This document shows positions 23,134-33,950 of a stretch of 64,000 bases of DNA, piece after piece. Under the pieces are notes generated by a model. The model saw only the letters and a list, made by a program, of their open reading frames with translations, had not been told where the DNA came from and made no database searches. The stretch covers positions 868,001-932,000 of the forward strand of contig JAOVFP010000020.1 in assembly GCA_025738555.1 (NCBI GenBank). The letters run 5' to 3'. Positions within the stretch are counted from its first letter, which is position 1. Every line of letters starts with the position of its first letter. The position numbers were made by a program, and so were the translations under genes. Source of the stretch: Cyathus striatus (Eukaryota > Basidiomycota > Agaricomycetes > Agaricales > Nidulariaceae).

Positions 23134-24728
23134 TTATTTCCTCTTATTTTCGTCCTTAAATCCCTCAACCCAACTACCAATCCTTTGCCATGTCTTTTTA
23201 ATAACGCGTTTATCCCACCAGAACTCACTCATCATCAACAAATCATGGCACGCATCCTCAGACCACTCGATCTCAACATCGACACCATCCTCTTTCATAG
23301 CTGTCAACAAACTGCGCACCTCCCGCACTAGTCGTTCCGCATCGCCGCATACAATGAGTGTCCTTGGAAACTCGCCAAATAAGCGCGGGAAACGGCACGT
23401 CTTGTGATACGGACTATCCTCGTCCGTCTGTATGCGAGGATCAAGCGTCTCAGGTAGACGCACCTGACGGAGGGATGTAGTAAGCCGACGAAAGAGAGTG
23501 TTTCGAAAGTGCTTTTCGTGTTGTTGATCTGGATCTTGTATTACTTGGTGGCCCCAGCGTTTGAGGACTACAGGAGAGCATGGGGAGACATATTCGGAGT
23601 GAACGATGACCATGAGTCGGCGCTCATCTTCTGGCGTTGTTGGACCTGCCTGGTGCTTGAAACCAAGGAAGGTGCGCTGGAGCAAAGCACGTGGTTCCGG
23701 GTTATCCACGAGGTAGTCGCTGTGAGCGTTCGGTCGCGGAATGTAGGAGGACAGCGTCTCAGGTAGATCATGACTTGTGTCGCAGCTCGGTGAGAGGAGT
23801 AAGAGCCCAGCAGGGAGAGGCAGATGACCTTCGTCGCGCAACCAGCGGGCGAGGGCGAGCACAAGGTTTCCACCAGAGCTGTCGCCGATGAGGATGATTT
23901 TGCATTTGCGCTGTAGGACGTTGTAAGTATTGACGACGTGTGCATAGACAGCGGCGGCGTCTTGAAGGACGGCTGGGAAGGGGGCGACTTGCAGTAGGCG
24001 GTATTCGACGCTGTAGACTTCAGTGAGGAATTTGTTCTTGAGATGGTAAGGTGAGGTGGATGGAAAAAAAGAGGCAAAAGGGAACATACCTTGATCAGTC
24101 CTCTTGGAATTCTCGATGTTCCAGAGCTTTCATGTGCTGACATATGGCAGTATCCACCACCATGCATGAATATGCCCACGAGAGGAATCTCTGGCTCTCC
24201 CGACCCGCCATTCTCCAAATCAACTCTCTGAGCCTGCATCGTCAAGTGTTCGACACTCTCTGTGTTCATGATATCTGTCCTTGTCTTCTTGACCACTGTT
24301 GGCATCTCCTTAGGCCAGACGTAACATCCGACCTGTGTGAACGGTACCGGGGGGCCGCCACTCTCAGCATCCTTCACGATACCAGTACGCATGTCATCTG
24401 GGAGCGGTGGACACCATTCGAAGCGCGTTTCCTTGAGCGTGCCCTCGGGGGGAGCTTTGGATGGGTCCCTGGTGCCCCATGTGACACCAGCGACTTCAGT
24501 GACCTTGAAGATGCGTCGGGTGAAGTTTACGTTGATGATTTGCCTGAGGTTCCAAGATGCACGGGGCCTGTGAGAGCGGGGTACGATGGAGTAGTAAGTG
24601 ATCCATAAGGGGACGAGAAAGAGGGTGGTGAAGAGGCGTTGCCAGACATAGTAAGATTTCCAGGGCTCCTTTGCGTACGGGAGGTGGTCGTAGTGGGGGT
24701 AGGGAGGGTTTTTGTCGTATATTGGCAT
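23134..24728 (-). CDS. HSL-type alpha/beta hydrolase (esterase/lipase)
   Basis: Two exons, 24090-24728 and 23134-24036, joined in phase over a 53-nt intron; 513 aa. The N-terminal part holds one membrane-like stretch (RLFTTLFLVPLWITYYSIVP, about residues 24-43), suggesting an ER- or membrane-bound esterase. The oxyanion motif HGGGY is near residue 190 (GIFMHGGGYCHMSAHESSG). The nucleophile elbow GDSSGG puts the catalytic Ser near 266. The acid is probably Asp in VCGDAERL and the base His in ACHDLLMM near the C-terminus. This combination is the hormone-sensitive-lipase family, as in fungal steryl acetyl hydrolases; substrate is unknown. An in-frame ATG at 24827 would add 33 hydrophobic residues; I prefer 24728 (MPIYDKNPPYPHY), where the conserved part begins. 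Confidence 0.85.
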
Positions 24729-24828
24729 TAGCAGAGAAAAAGAGAAAAAGAGAAAGGAGAAGGAATATGTTTTGCTAGGGACTGAATGAGCGTATATGTA
24801 TCGCTGTGGGAGCGACGCGGTCTCCACT

Positions 24829-26571
24829 CATATATGATATTGACGTCATGCGGGATCTGAAAAGTGGATATTTGCATCCGTCTCTGTGAGTTCAAATTTG
24901 TCTTTGTTTGGTTTTTCTTACTTCAAAAGGACCCCTCCTCTACCCATGACTCTCGCCCCACACCCATATCTACGCTAATTTCTCACATCTTCCACATAAT
25001 ACTTCCTAAACTCACGCAAATGGAACCTATACAATGCCTGTCTTCTGCCGTAACACACAATTGCTCCTCTGGATTCGCTTTTGCCTTACAGTGTAACTAT
25101 GTTCTCATCTCTGCCAGTATGGAATGGAACCTATACAATGCCTGTCTTCTGCCGTAACACGCAGTTGCTCCTCTGAATTCACTTTTTCCTTACAGTGTAA
25201 CTATGTTCTCATCTCTGCCAGTATGATTTAGCTGGACGACTCATGGACCCTTTCACCCACCGGGAAAATAGTCGCACTATCGTGATTCGTCAATTTACAT
25301 AAAGTGCTTCACCTCATTCATGTCCACCTGCTATCTAGTCTTGTCGCAAAAATTCATTTTCCTCGTCCCGTTCAACTATGTTTTGAATGTAAGTAGGACT
25401 CGCTTTCAAATCCGGATTCACATAAATTGCTCGCTTCTCGCTTTGAATACTTTCAGTAATCAAGTCTTAATCCTCAGGTTAGCATCAAGGACTCTCGTAG
25501 TAAATTTCAGCACTTTACGTTATTCAGACAAAATCCATAAACGGGTTGACACTCATTCTTCCCAAAATCTATACGAATAGAGACTCAACGCTGGAGACAA
25601 TTTGGTATGAACAACATGATTATAAAATTTAACACCCAAGTATTTTGCCCTCAAGTTCCAATCCAGGCGTCGAAAACAAAAAAAAAAACCTCTACCAATT
25701 TCATCGCGGAACTCAAGGCAAAGTTAATAATCCTCATTCTTCTCAGGAAGAGAGGTTCCGCGCTCAATTACAACTACACAAGCTCAGTAATTTCTACATT
25801 TATTAGTGCTAACCGTTATTTTGAGAGAAAAAGACCCGCATCTGAATCGTGTAGCAGTGGAATAAAAAGCTGTTATATGCAATCCGCACGTTTTGTCTGA
25901 AGCAAAGAATGGGCCACGAATATCAAAGATGTTGAAAGAACACTTGATATTCATCCCATAAGATTCCATCTCGGAGTATATACGATAATTGGTGCTTTCA
26001 GATTGCTTTAGGCGTAAATGAGTAAGTACGATGCGTAACATCATCAATTCCATCGCTAGCCTGCGTGATTGATAATAACAATTCCTCCGACTGTATCTGT
26101 TATTGTTCATCTTGCCTGATCTTACCATAGATACACGTCGTCAATGATGGTTCCATTGTTGGTGACCTCGAATCATCTCGTTTCGTTGTAAATACTTTCC
26201 AGGTCGATAATATAAGGAATATTTCAAATTCAACTATAAACCGCTCATTGTAGCCATTTGAATTATAAATACATACCTCGAAGTACATTTAGAAAAGACA
26301 CCGGATGTACATGATGGCCGCATAATTAGCACCCCTATTTTAATCCTCGTTACGGAGTGTACTGCCCCTCAGACGGAACGATATCGAACGTCCTTGATGT
26401 TTCTGTCAGTAACTCTCGTTATGATCTGATCATCATCGTCATCTTCAAAAGAGTAACTATCATCCCAAGCTTGCCGTGCATATTTCAGCATCCCCAGAGA
26501 GAGAAACTAGTAGCATACCAACCGATTTATAACAACACAGCTCTTTACTATCGTCTATCTTGCAGCCCTTC
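24829..26571. other. Intergenic, no supported gene
   Basis: Between the hydrolase promoter and the Bud6-like gene. Apart from the tandem duplication I see only short ORFs without motifs. Confidence 0.45.
25020..25225 (+). repeat. Imperfect tandem duplication, about 105 bp
   Basis: A unit beginning ATGGAACCTATACAATGCC and ending CATCTCTGCCAGTATG occurs at about 25020-25121 and again at 25125-25225, with only a few substitutions. It lies in non-coding DNA upstream of the hydrolase. It looks like a recent local duplication. Confidence 0.8.
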
Positions 26572-27015
26572 ATGTCCATTTCATCCTCGAGCATTAAAGA
26601 CCGATCAGTGGAAAGCACTGTCACGCACCTCTTGGTCTCTGTCAAAAAACTTCTCGAATCACTAACATCTTGGGGAGAATGTAAAGTCGACGAGCAATAT
26701 GTCAGTGACCTATATGTGCAATTAGGGGACAATTTCAAGGATGCGATGGAGGCATTTGGTAACCTTCAGATAGACGTGTCGTAAGTCCAAATTGCTACCG
26801 GCCATTAATAATATCTAATACAATCGGTGCGTTCTTGCAGCGAGATGATGTCAGTTCCGGAAGACCTACGAAAAGTTCTCGAGGAGTGCCTTGCAGAGGA
26901 GGCATCGATGCAGAATTTAGAGATTTATTTGCCAGATGTGAGGAGGATTATAACGGTGCTTCTCCAAGGATTACGGAATAAGCAGGCTGAATACCGTAGA
27001 ATTGTTGCGGGGTAG
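26572..27015 (+). CDS. Stand-alone Bud6/Aip3 N-terminal domain protein
   Basis: Two exons, 26572-26780 and 26841-27015, 127 aa, 60-nt intron. The whole protein is one domain: VESTVTHLLVSVKKLLESLT, then YVSDLYVQLGDNFKDAMEAF, then MSVPEDLRKVLEECLAEEAS and YLPDVRRIITVLLQGLRNKQ. This matches the N-terminal part of Bud6/Aip3, the formin- and actin-interacting polarity factor. In full-length Bud6 a long coiled-coil region that binds actin and the formin follows; here a stop comes four residues after RNKQAEYRR and no such sequence is seen downstream. It is either a lineage-specific short paralogue or a truncated copy. The start ATG follows a possible acceptor (ttgcag at 26560-26565), so an upstream exon is possible. 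Confidence 0.7.
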
Positions 27016-27322
27016 GAATGACGGGATTGCAATTATTATCAGTGGGGCAGTACAATTAACTTGTGCAGAATCAGATGTTCCGCGCAGAAATAACTTGATG
27101 TGTAATTGATTGTGCATATGTTCGCATCTCTGCGAAGGGAAGATGATGTTAGATGCGTCCGACAGTCTATGGATGTCAACCGTTGGTTATCTTATATACC
27201 CCTAGAAGTTTCTTGAAGTTGTGGCGGTGCTGGTGGGACTTGGAATTTTGTGACCCGCGGTAATTGTTTGTTCCCATAGCAGATGCCAGTCGGTTGAAAC
27301 TTGAAACAACCACTCGTTGATT

Positions 27323-27743
27323 GGGTGACTTTCCGTAACGTCTGGAACGTTTTCAGATTTCAGAAGGGTGCCAGTCGGAGTTGGAACCCTATAGCTTACC
27401 TCAGCTATGATTACAGATTCATCGAACTTTTGGAGACTTTGGGACACCATTAGCGAGACGGACTTTCATATCTAAGTACTCCGACACTTAGCGAGTGATG
27501 CGGGATACCATATATGGTGATTGATCACAAAAATGTGTTCAAAAGTAGTGTCTGGAACTAGAAGAGGGGTAGTTACCCTCCTTCCAGACTTTGCTTTCAG
27601 ACTGCATCTGAGAGGCTTCGGAGAGTGAAATATTTTCCGGGGTCTTGCTTAATCATCAGGGAAATGTCGGCTAACGTCGGCAAACGCGTCTGAAAGCAAA
27701 ATCTGAATCTGAAAGGCTTTCCAGAGGTTACGGAAAGTCACCC
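27323..27743. mobile_element. Non-autonomous inverted-repeat element (MITE-like), 421 bp
   Basis: The ends are imperfect inverted repeats of about 40 bp. The left begins GGGTGACTTTCCGTAACGTC; the right, reverse-complemented, begins GGGTGACTTTCCGTAACCTC. ATT flanks both ends (27320-27322 and 27744-27746), consistent with a 3-bp target duplication. A second inverted pair lies inside: CAGACTTTGCTTTCAGAC near 27584 against GTCTGAAAGCAAAATCTG near 27689. There is no transposase ORF. A Harbinger-type origin would fit a 3-bp duplication but is inference. Confidence 0.65.
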
Positions 27744-27876
27744 ATTATCCGACAATGTCGCCGGACGGCGCGGCGGGGCAGTGTCCTGCTTGCAACGTGC
27801 CGTCAAACTCAAAGTGCAATGCTCCATCAACATCTCCTATTTCATTAGACCTGCTGTATATACCCCTGAACAACCT

Positions 27877-27884
27877 TATATAAA
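27877..27884 (+). promoter_or_regulatory. TATA box of the 27924 gene
   Basis: TATATAAA 40 nt upstream of the start codon at 27924, implying a very short leader. Position-based inference. Confidence 0.5.
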
Positions 27885-27923
27885 CACCCCATCCCCCCAC
27901 AATCGCATTGAGCACTTCTAGAT

Positions 27924-28665
27924 ATGGGTCGCTGGACGCAATATGAAGAGGTTTGACCTATCCCTTCTGAACAATTAATAAAATGCTCAAGCTAACCCTT
28001 CCCTCCTCTGTCAGGATGCCTCACGCCTCCCTGAAGGCTTCACGCGTGTCGGGTATGATGCTGAAACTCAGCGCTACAAATTCAAGGATCGACGCGGCAA
28101 GCTATACCAGAGCGAACCCGGAGCGGCGTATGGTACTTTGACACCTATCGCAGATCCCTCGATTCGTGCAGCGAGGGAGAGACCTGGAGTGTTTGAAGAT
28201 CCCAGTGCGTACTTTCCTTTTATTTTAGTGGTCGTGTGACCGTGGCGGTGGCTGACGGGTGGCATTCGAGCAGCACGCATACGCCCGACAACCCTATCTA
28301 CGTCACCGACAGCGACCAAAACATTTCAAGACTTTCTTCCCCCAGAATCAATTGCTACCTCACCCACATCACCGTCATATTCATCCCCTGCAAAACATGC
28401 GCCTAAAGACCAGTTTGTCTCGGCCGTGCGCCGCACAGCCCTGCCTAAGGTGCATGGCGTGGTTACAGGTCTACGTAGAAGCATAACAACTGCTAGAAAA
28501 CAATACGCGCCTATTGTTGAGGATCAACGAGGGCTGCTAAGGAGTGATAGCGTGGCTAGTAGTGCCACTGCATCGAGAAGCACTACGCACCTTGATAGAG
28601 CAGGATCGGTCAGGTCAGATGTGAGCACGACGAGTAGATTGTCAGTCAACTCGCCCAGAAAATGA
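27924..28665 (+). CDS. Conserved basidiomycete protein, N-terminal GRWTQYEED motif
   Basis: Three exons, 27924-27950, 28015-28204 and 28274-28665; 202 aa. It starts MGRWTQYEEDASRLPEGFTR followed by VGYDAETQRYKFKDRRGKLY and QSEPGAAYGTL. From memory this head resembles a block found at the N-terminus of some basidiomycete proteins with a C-terminal LysM domain; here no LysM or membrane segment follows. The rest is Ser/Thr/Arg-rich and probably disordered (SVASSATASRSTTHLDRAGS). The mobile element at 27323-27743 sits just upstream of its promoter. Function unknown; the family link is tentative. Confidence 0.65.
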
Positions 28666-29192
28666 ATGTTAGGAGTTTATAGAATAGCGAAACGGATTTC
28701 AATATGTTCTTATGATGTGTACAAGTACTTACCTTACTCCTGTTGTTTACTTTCTTGGTTTTTCAATAAAAACATTGTATTTATACTCACTCAATTACCG
28801 AGGTGATGATTAGTCGAAGTCAGTTCTCCGTTTGTTCTCAGCTACACGTCTACAAGAAATATTTCTGAATTATGATTTAATCGGCATTGTCCTAGTAAAA
28901 TATATCATGTTCCGGTTACTATACTTTCTTGCTGCTCGTGAACGTTTGAAAGGGATAAAAATAACCCAACTCATAGTAATAGCTCACGTGAGCCATAACC
29001 GGGATGGAACCAGATAAGTACTGTACGATTCGCGGTCCTGTTAGTATGTATGCGAAAACAAGCGGGAATATTGGCAAGAAGGACAGCAAGAACTTATAAT
29101 ACATCTGAAAATGATATGCTGTAACATTGAAAAGAAAACATTGAGGATATCATGATGTCCCTCAACTAACAAAGCTGATAACAAAATACGTC
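28666..29192. other. Intergenic
   Basis: Between two convergent genes. AT-rich, no gene seen. Confidence 0.5.
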
Positions 29193-30339
29193 TTACTCAT
29201 CTTTAACCCTCTCGTAGTCCTTGCCAGCACCAGATCCCCAGCCAAACCAACTACTTCCCCTCTTCTGCGCTCCCGGACGGCCAGCCTCGTGTCCTATGCC
29301 AACTTCACCGACGTCATACCCTTCTACATCGCTAGGAACTTCGATTTCCTCAAACTTTCCAGAAGAGTTTGTCCTCTCCCTAAGACTGGAGTCGGAGGAG
29401 TCCCTGGAAGGGTTAGCAGGTGGGACAGGCACGCTCTCTGAAGAAAGGGCAGCTAATTCGGCTTCTAGTTGCCGGCGGCGTTCTTCGAGTGATTGAGAAG
29501 ACGGCGGAGAACGGATGTATGAAGTAGGGGGCGTGTTGAATGCGGTAGAAGACGGAGCAGGACGAGTGGGAGCTGCTGCGACACCCTGACGCAGGAGAGC
29601 GGCTCCGTTGGCTAGGATACCGGGGCCAAACGAAGTCCAAAGAGAGGAGACAAGTTGTGCAGGACCGGAGGCCGTATTTTCCTGCTGCGGTTGCCCCGGT
29701 TGCTGTGGAGGGGCGGCTTGCGCAGCACCAACAGTGGAAGAGACATGTTCCCAGAGAAGACGAACACGATCTTGAAGGAAGGCGTAGACCTTTGTCTTGA
29801 GCTGTACGAGGGTAGCATCAATCTGGCTCTCGTGTGTGCGGAAGAAAGGTTGGAGGTGATGAAGGTAGAGATAGGAGGAGCCTTGTGTCTGAGGGAGGGC
29901 AATGTAGAGAAGAAAGATGGTTTTGACTGTGTAGTAGAACGGAATCCTGATAAAAGGAGGGATCAGTAATGTAAATTATAGTGGAGATAGTGGGCGAGAA
30001 AGGAGCGTGGCAGATGAGATGAAGATGAGATTGCGAAGATCGATTGAACAGGTGAATGAGGTGATGTGAGACAAATGCGAAATTGCCACTGACCACGACA
30101 CGAGCCATTCAGCCACGTACTCGACGCCGACTATGCATCCGAGTACGGACCAGTACATGAGCCATCGCTCGAGTTCCTCCTCAGAGGCAGGCCGCTGGCT
30201 GAGGGTCTTGTAGGATGCGTATCCTGGGTAAATGAAGACGGCAAGAGAACTACGCAAGAGAAATAGGTTAGCGGGGTTGTTTTGGTTATTTGTGAAGACT
30301 ACAGCACCTAATAATTCTAGAGGTGAAGTAGAAGAGCAT
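29193..30339 (-). CDS. TB2/DP1/HVA22 (Yop1/REEP) ER-shaping membrane protein
   Basis: Three exons, 30308-30339, 30094-30249 and 29193-29946; 313 aa. The TB2/DP1 domain fills residues 1-90: MLFYFTSRIISSLAVFIYPG, YASYKTLSQRPASEEELERW, VEYVAEWLVSWIPFYYTVKT and IFLLYIALPQTQGSSYLYLH. Hydrophobic hairpins in this family insert in the ER membrane and curve it; Yop1 is the yeast example. A long tail of some 200 residues follows, Pro/Gln/Ser-rich with an acidic segment (GKFEEIEVPSDVEGYDVGEV), longer than yeast Yop1 and closer to fungal REEP-like proteins with extended tails. It is divergent from the BAH gene; the starts are 221 bp apart. Confidence 0.85.
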
Positions 30340-30560
30340 GTTGTTAGTGCAGAGATATGGGAGAGAGGGGGGAGGAAGGAGGAGACAGGGTGCTGGGCAC
30401 TGGGTTAGAGGGAGTGCAGTGGACCCTGCAACGAAACCTGGAATAGCGGCCGTCCACGCTCCTCCCGCGAGACAACTGCTGCTGACATAATTCACGCGTC
30501 CTTCCTATTCTGGATGCCCCCTTCTTCAACATATCCCACCACGTCCAAGTCCAGGACTCC
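30340..30560. promoter_or_regulatory. Shared divergent promoter
   Basis: 221 bp between the start codons of the Yop1-like and BAH genes. Any promoter elements for both must fit here or in the leaders. No clear TATA box. Confidence 0.5.
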
Positions 30561-32226
30561 ATGCCACGCCGAAAGTCTGCCTCAAACCCAAACCTCCCCG
30601 ACAACGACCCCGACAATGCCCCCGTCCCATCCTCAGCCCCCACCAAGCAGCAGTGGGAAACCATGCCCATCTATTCTTCATTTGTAGGTATGTATGTCAT
30701 ACCGGAATAACAACTTCGTCCTCCAACTCGTCTGCTTTCGCGTTTTTCTCCACATCCAGTCACAGATAAGGAAGGAAAGAATCATATGTTTGCCAGGGGC
30801 GACGTGTAAGCTCTCCCCTCCCCTTTGGTCGCTCAAGCACTAAAAGATTAGGTTACAGAGCGACTATTTTACCACATGGAATCGATCCCGGCGATGAACT
30901 GGCCTTAAACGACTATTGGATCGGTAGGATAAGAGACGTGAGGGCTGTGATGCATGCAGATGGTACAAATGACGTGCGCTGCTTTGTTTCCATCGTCGCA
31001 TTTCTGTGTGCCAAGTTGATTTTATCTTCAGGTCTGGACAAAAATACAGTGGTATTATACTCCCCGGGACGTGGCAACTGTCGTGAAATCTTTGTATGGC
31101 TTTTATTTACTCACCTGCGGATACATCGTTCTCATCCAAGACATGTATGCCATGACACTAGCAACCCCAGTGCATGCGGGACGAACGAGCTCATATTCTC
31201 AGACCACTACGATATAGTCTCGCATGACGCGTTCAACGGTACGCTCGTTTCCAGTTACTCTCGGCTTCTTATCTCACTCACGCAGCACAAAGAGGTCATT
31301 CGAATGAGTAGATTTGATGAAAAGAAGCTTGAGCAAGAATACATAGGCCCCGAACAGCTCTTCTGTCGGTATACCTGTGAAGTCAGCCTCCGTGTTGTCC
31401 GTGTACGTCAACCATTCAGTGCCTCCAAGCAGACTTTCCAACTTACTTTCCACCCGACGCATAGCCAAAACCTGGACTCGATTCATGCATATGTTCGCAG
31501 CCTTACTCCACATCCGACTCCAATTCGATAGTTCACATCTGTCCCCGCCCCTCCTGCCGTAGATCCTTTCATGAGACCTGTCTCCTGAACGCCAAGGTGA
31601 ACCGAAAGACGCAGTACGTAGATAACGATAAATCTTCACGTGACTTACGTGTGCTCGCCGTGTCGCCCGACGAGGACAACCTGGACCTGGAGCGCCTGGT
31701 GAGCGAGCAGCCTAAGAAGAAGAGGCGGAGGAGTAGTCGGGGTGCTGCTGCCTCCTTAAACGAGGACAAAAATGACGGAGATGCGGAGAGGGATTTACCC
31801 GCCGCACTCGCCAAAATTCCCGACCTCCTTCTCAAAATTGCACAGCATCCTATCATTCGTGGAGGGTCGTTCGGTGTGGTAGGAAATATTGCGCCGGTGG
31901 TGCGTGCGCGTAGAATGGTTTATACTGCGTTGAGTCAGAATGGAATGATACCAGAGGGATGGGAGGAGGCGGTACTGGGAAGATGGCCGGGGGTTGCGAA
32001 GGTGTTTGGTGAAGAAACCGAGGAGGATAGTGAAGGGGAGAAGGTGAAAGAAGAAACGGGCACGGACACTGTGTTCGTTACACCAGCCACGACCGGGAGG
32101 AAAGGGAAAGCGGGGAAGAAAAATATGAGAAGAGGAGGGAAGGAAAAGGTCGGGCGGAATGACACAAGAAAGGCGAGATTCGCTATTCCTGCGCTGTTGT
32201 GCCCCAATTGTGGGGCAGCTATCTAA
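30561..32226 (+). CDS. BAH and PHD-type zinc finger chromatin protein
   Basis: At least seven exons. A head MPRRKSASNPNLPDNDPDNA leads to a BAH domain: FARGDVATILPHGIDPGDEL, ALNDYWIGRIRDVRAVMHAD, VWTKIQWYYTPRDVATVVKS, ELIFSDHYDIVSHDAFNEVI and LFCRYTCEV. A Cys/His finger follows: CICSQPYSTSDSNSIVHICP, PSCRRSFHETC. The C-terminal exon carries KKKRRRSS, LLLKIAQHPIIRGGSFGVVG and ends LLCPNCGAAI. BAH plus PHD proteins read or recruit chromatin modifiers in the nucleus. Exon ends up to 31238 are firm; the joins around 31291 and 31397-31470 are my best fit (the latter using gtccgt). One exon appears to use an AAG acceptor. Confidence 0.8.
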
Positions 32227-33120
32227 CTGCAGTTGCGGCTGACCACATGTGTAATCTTACACACGATTTGTTTTTTTTTGCTTGTAAAATGTACATATAT
32301 TGTATCGCCTCTTTTCGTACTACATATTGCCGAACCTTTCATGGTTATTTTAGTTTTTTGTTCATGTGTCTGTTTCAATTTAGCAAGTAGTAATAGCTCT
32401 GTAGGTGTTACGCATGTTGTACTATCCGCAGAAAACACCAGTGCGCTTCCACATATTTAGTTAAGTTGAACATGCTTTTTCAAACTTTCCATCACAAGAT
32501 ACTTATCCTCTAGCCACCTTTATACTATTCAAAACGCCGCACCATACCTCCGAATCACCGATTCCGAGCTGCGCCAAACTTCGAATTTCTCCCCTGATAA
32601 AACCTAAAACTAAGCAGCCGGAAATCTCCATAACTGTCAAGCGATTGAACTTTCGGCGCGGGCAGAGTGAACTCTGTCTTACTCTGTCTTGACATGCAGA
32701 CATTTGTCAAGATCTTTTTGACGCGCCTCTCGAATTCTAATCGCTTGAGTGAAAATGGAAGGATTGGTAGGCGCTAGAACCCAGCGAGATTAGAATATGT
32801 GCAATATCAATTCATGAATGATACTAAGGACAAAAAATAACCACTGTTCTCACTAGTCGTCACCTGTGAAGGCTTGCTACTACTTGGCGCGGATCAGTTG
32901 AGGTAAGACTAAAGTTCACCGAGATTCCGTACGTCGGGTGTATGGACAAGCAGTTTGTACCCCCATGTTGAATGTATTTACATATCACGCTGAAGAATCT
33001 GAAAATGCCGTTATCAAGGGTGTTTCATGGCGCCATTCTAAATAGCTTGGATCCGTTCAAAGTAGCATATTAATTAACCATATTAACTTGGAGAACCCCT
33101 AGAGCTTGCCTAGAGCACTG
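32227..33120. other. Intergenic
   Basis: 3' flank of the BAH gene, AT-rich, with a small direct repeat ACTCTGTCTT near 32670. No gene seen. Confidence 0.45.
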
Positions 33121-33950
33121 AAATGACAGACGTGGCGCATGTGGAGCAAGAACTAGAGCAAGTCGTGGTACGTAGCTGTGATGGTTAGAGCTATCAGTGA
33201 GTCACTCACTAACCAATAACGACCAATCATCGACGACGAACAACAAATGCGTCGCAGTTGAAACCCCTACTTTGGCTGGAGACATCAACAAGACACTTGA
33301 CGCCTGTCGGAACCGCACTGCCCAGCGAAGTGCCTACTGACTAACATCAGACAGCCTGGAAGCTCACCGCAGAGTTACATAAAAAAACAGGCTACAAGAT
33401 CCAGTTGAAACCTGTCGGTAGGCCGTACTTAGAATGAGGATTAGCGTCGAAGAAAGGTGGTCCTTGAGTAATAAAGCAGTGTCGTCTGATCATCAGGAAA
33501 GCCACGAGCAAATTAAAGGCATCGATGTTAAGTATATGATGTCTTCCAAACGAGTACTAGCGCAGCCGCGCTACAACTAAATTTCAAATCAACTTCCTGT
33601 ACTTGAGTAGACTCTTGAGAGGATCATCCGGGGGTATCGGGGAGTGCCATAGTTATACTGGTCGTCAGCAAGATTTGAAAAGAAAGGGTATGAGACCAGA
33701 GTATTTACCCCTTCTTAACTGCGCAGATACTAGATAAATGCATGATCTTTGAGGAAGTCATCCATAAGGGAAGAAAGGTACCAGCGACAAGATACATCAT
33801 ACATTAGATGAAGAAAGCATTCTAGCACTGGTCGTCAGGGAAAGGTGAGAACGGGGACGTTGTACAACAATGAGGCAGCACAGAGGACGTTTAGTATCAT
33901 CGTAAAAAGCTCTAAGACCAAGTAGGCGATAGACGCGATCGACGATGTCA
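33121..33950 (+). CDS. Possible unrecognised multi-exon gene
   Basis: Too broken for ordinary ORF calling, but it has coding-like blocks between credible splice signals. They are MTDVAHVEQELEQVV (33121, then gtacgt); AWKLTAELHKKTGYKIQLKP (about 33350-33416); VSSDHQESHEQIKGIDVK (about 33482-33534, then gtatat); ILDKCMIFEEVIHKGRK (about 33727-33777, then gtacca); and HWSSGK (then gtgaga). The motif ACTGGTCGTCAG occurs in two candidate exons (33657 and 33828). Not every join stays in frame, so boundaries are uncertain. No family recognised; it may be decayed. Confidence 0.3.

Noticed and set aside
16104..28665. Velvet, SOD, Con-6 and hydrolase genes as a secondary-metabolite cluster
   Set aside because: No backbone synthase, P450, methyltransferase or transporter is present; the genes are separate functions.
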